The notes beneath the pieces were generated by a model that was not told the origin of the DNA, made no database searches, and was given only the letters and a program-made list of their open reading frames with translations. The position numbers and the translations under genes were made by a program. This document shows, one piece after another, positions 4,411 through 5,212 of a stretch of DNA of 5,212 nucleotides (within the stretch, counting starts at the first letter, position 1; the number at the start of each line of letters is the position of its first letter). The DNA is from Acidobacteriaceae bacterium (GTDB lineage: Bacteria > Acidobacteriota > Terriglobia > Terriglobales > Acidobacteriaceae), in the NCBI GenBank assembly GCA_027307295.1, contig DAHUXF010000227.1:1-5212 (forward strand), given 5' to 3'.

Positions 4411-5212
4411 ATGTTTTCCGAATTGAGCCAGCAAACACTGGACCTGCTGAGCAAGGCCGATATTGGCGGTCTGCAAAAGACCACCATCAGCCAATCCACC
4501 AACCTGAACGCATTTGATCTGCGCGGCCCGGCGCTGCAACTGTATCCGGTGCTGACGCCGCTGCGGAACAAACTGCCGCGTGAACTGAGCGATCGCGGAG
4601 ACCTGGCCACGCGCTGGAAGGCCGTGACCGGCGTGAACACCACCAACCTCGATATGGGTCTGCAACCTGGGCAGCGCTCCGGTGAAATGCAGATCACTGA
4701 ACAAGACTATGTCGCATCGTATGCCGGCATTGGACTGGAATCCTCCATTGACTGGGAAGCGGTGTGGTCCGGCGGCCTGGAGTTCGATAACAAAGCCACC
4801 GTGGTTGAGTCACTGCTGCGCGCCGTCATGATCGGTGAAGAGAACTTGATCCTGCAAGGCAATGCATCGCTGGCGCTGGGAGTTCCACCCACTCCAAGCA
4901 TCGCGGCCAGCACGGGCGGTTCGTTCCCCAACACCGTCAACCTGGTGTGCTTTGTAGTTGCGCTTACACCGCGTGGACTGGCCAATGCTTCTGTCGCAGC
5001 GGGCCTGCCCACCGTGGTCACACGCACGAATAAAGATGGCTCCAGCGCCACCTTCGGCGGCGGTTCCAGCAACGTGAGCCTGGCGTCGGCGCCCATCAGC
5101 AACGGCGGCAATGGCACCATCACGGCCACGGTCACCGCAGTCAAAGGCGCGGCAGGCTATGCGTGGTTCTTGGGAACGTCGGCGGCCAACGCCGTGCTTA
5201 CGGCCATCACCA
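4411..5212 (+). CDS. Phage major capsid protein, 5' part (runs off the window)
   Basis: The frame opens at the ATG at 4411 and is uninterrupted to the window end (267 residues visible, no stop). The product begins MFSELSQQTLDLLSKADIGG, then NLNAFDLRGPALQLYPVLTPLRNKLPRE (31-58), WKAVTGVNT (69-77), GLESSIDWEAVWSG (108-121), and ESLLRAVMIGEENLILQGNAS (133-153), a pattern I recognise from HK97-fold major capsid proteins annotated in prophages. After LALGVPP a beta-rich Gly/Ser/Thr/Asn segment (about 160 onward) contains a GYAWFLG motif at 249-255 and resembles an inserted Ig-like or surface domain within the capsid fold. Its position after portal and protease is the canonical order. No clear Shine-Dalgarno is present: the nearest GGGAG (4388-4392) is 18 bases upstream, so the start is chosen by homology and is somewhat uncertain. 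Confidence 0.82.
   Translation, partial: MFSELSQQTLDLLSKADIGGLQKTTISQSTNLNAFDLRGPALQLYPVLTPLRNKLPRELSDRGDLATRWKAVTGVNTTNLDMGLQPGQRSGEMQITEQDYVASYAGIGLESSIDWEAVWSGGLEFDNKATVVESLLRAVMIGEENLILQGNASLALGVPPTPSIAASTGGSFPNTVNLVCFVVALTPRGLANASVAAGLPTVVTRTNKDGSSATFGGGSSNVSLASAPISNGGNGTITATVTAVKGAAGYAWFLGTSAANAVLTAIT

Noticed and set aside
4206..4517. A 103-codon + strand frame across the right repeat arm
   Set aside because: It translates the repeat and then overlaps the capsid gene out of frame. It has no ribosome-binding site or domain.
3687..4697. A 336-codon open frame on the minus strand
   Set aside because: It lies antisense to the protease 3' end and the capsid 5' end and, in between, translates the inverted repeat (RTRRNTKE, HRGPREAQRK). 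Such 'proteins' are repeat artefacts.
4707..5144. A 145-codon minus-strand frame at the right end
   Set aside because: It is antisense to the uninterrupted capsid gene. The + strand translation has capsid-like motifs and the minus one has none.

Overview
The window is the head-morphogenesis part of a tailed-phage (siphovirus-type) late region, probably an integrated prophage. All recognisable genes are on the + strand: the 3' end of a tail-fibre or receptor-binding-like protein, two very small genes, portal, a XkdF/S78-type prohead protease with a coiled-coil C-terminal half, and the 5' part of a major capsid protein that runs off the right edge. A terminase would be expected outside the window. 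The host cannot be read off directly. The coding sequence is moderately GC-rich, and the spacers carry purine-rich 'accacagaggacacaaagg' repeats and GC-rich REP-like hairpins. From memory, these are frequent in Acidobacteriota (Koribacter/Terriglobia-like) and some other soil bacteria, so an acidobacterial prophage is my best guess, held with moderate confidence.

Layout. 2-613: tail-fibre C-terminus. 630-749: 39-aa CxxC/CxxC microprotein. 792-959: 55-aa unknown protein that overlaps the portal start by ATGA. 956-2374: portal. 2375-2923: long spacer with a REP/BIME-like palindrome cluster. 2924-4060: protease, with a possible nested scaffold start at 3707. 4061-4410: spacer made largely of a ~240-bp imperfect inverted repeat. 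4411 to the end: major capsid protein with a beta-rich insert.

How the genes work together. The portal forms the DNA-entry vertex of the procapsid. The capsid protein assembles around it, guided by a scaffold. The protease cleaves scaffold and/or capsid N-termini before DNA packaging. No separate scaffold gene lies between protease and capsid. The C-terminal coiled coil of the protease gene, with its own in-frame ATG and good Shine-Dalgarno, is the natural candidate, in the manner of lambda C/Nu3.

The most unusual aspects are the in-frame nested scaffold candidate, a dispersed repeat that supplies the last codons of the portal gene in perfect codon phase, and the loading of both head-gene spacers with host-type repeats. 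The last point suggests long residence in a chromosome. I see no defence system, CRISPR array, tRNA, rRNA or transposase gene in the window.
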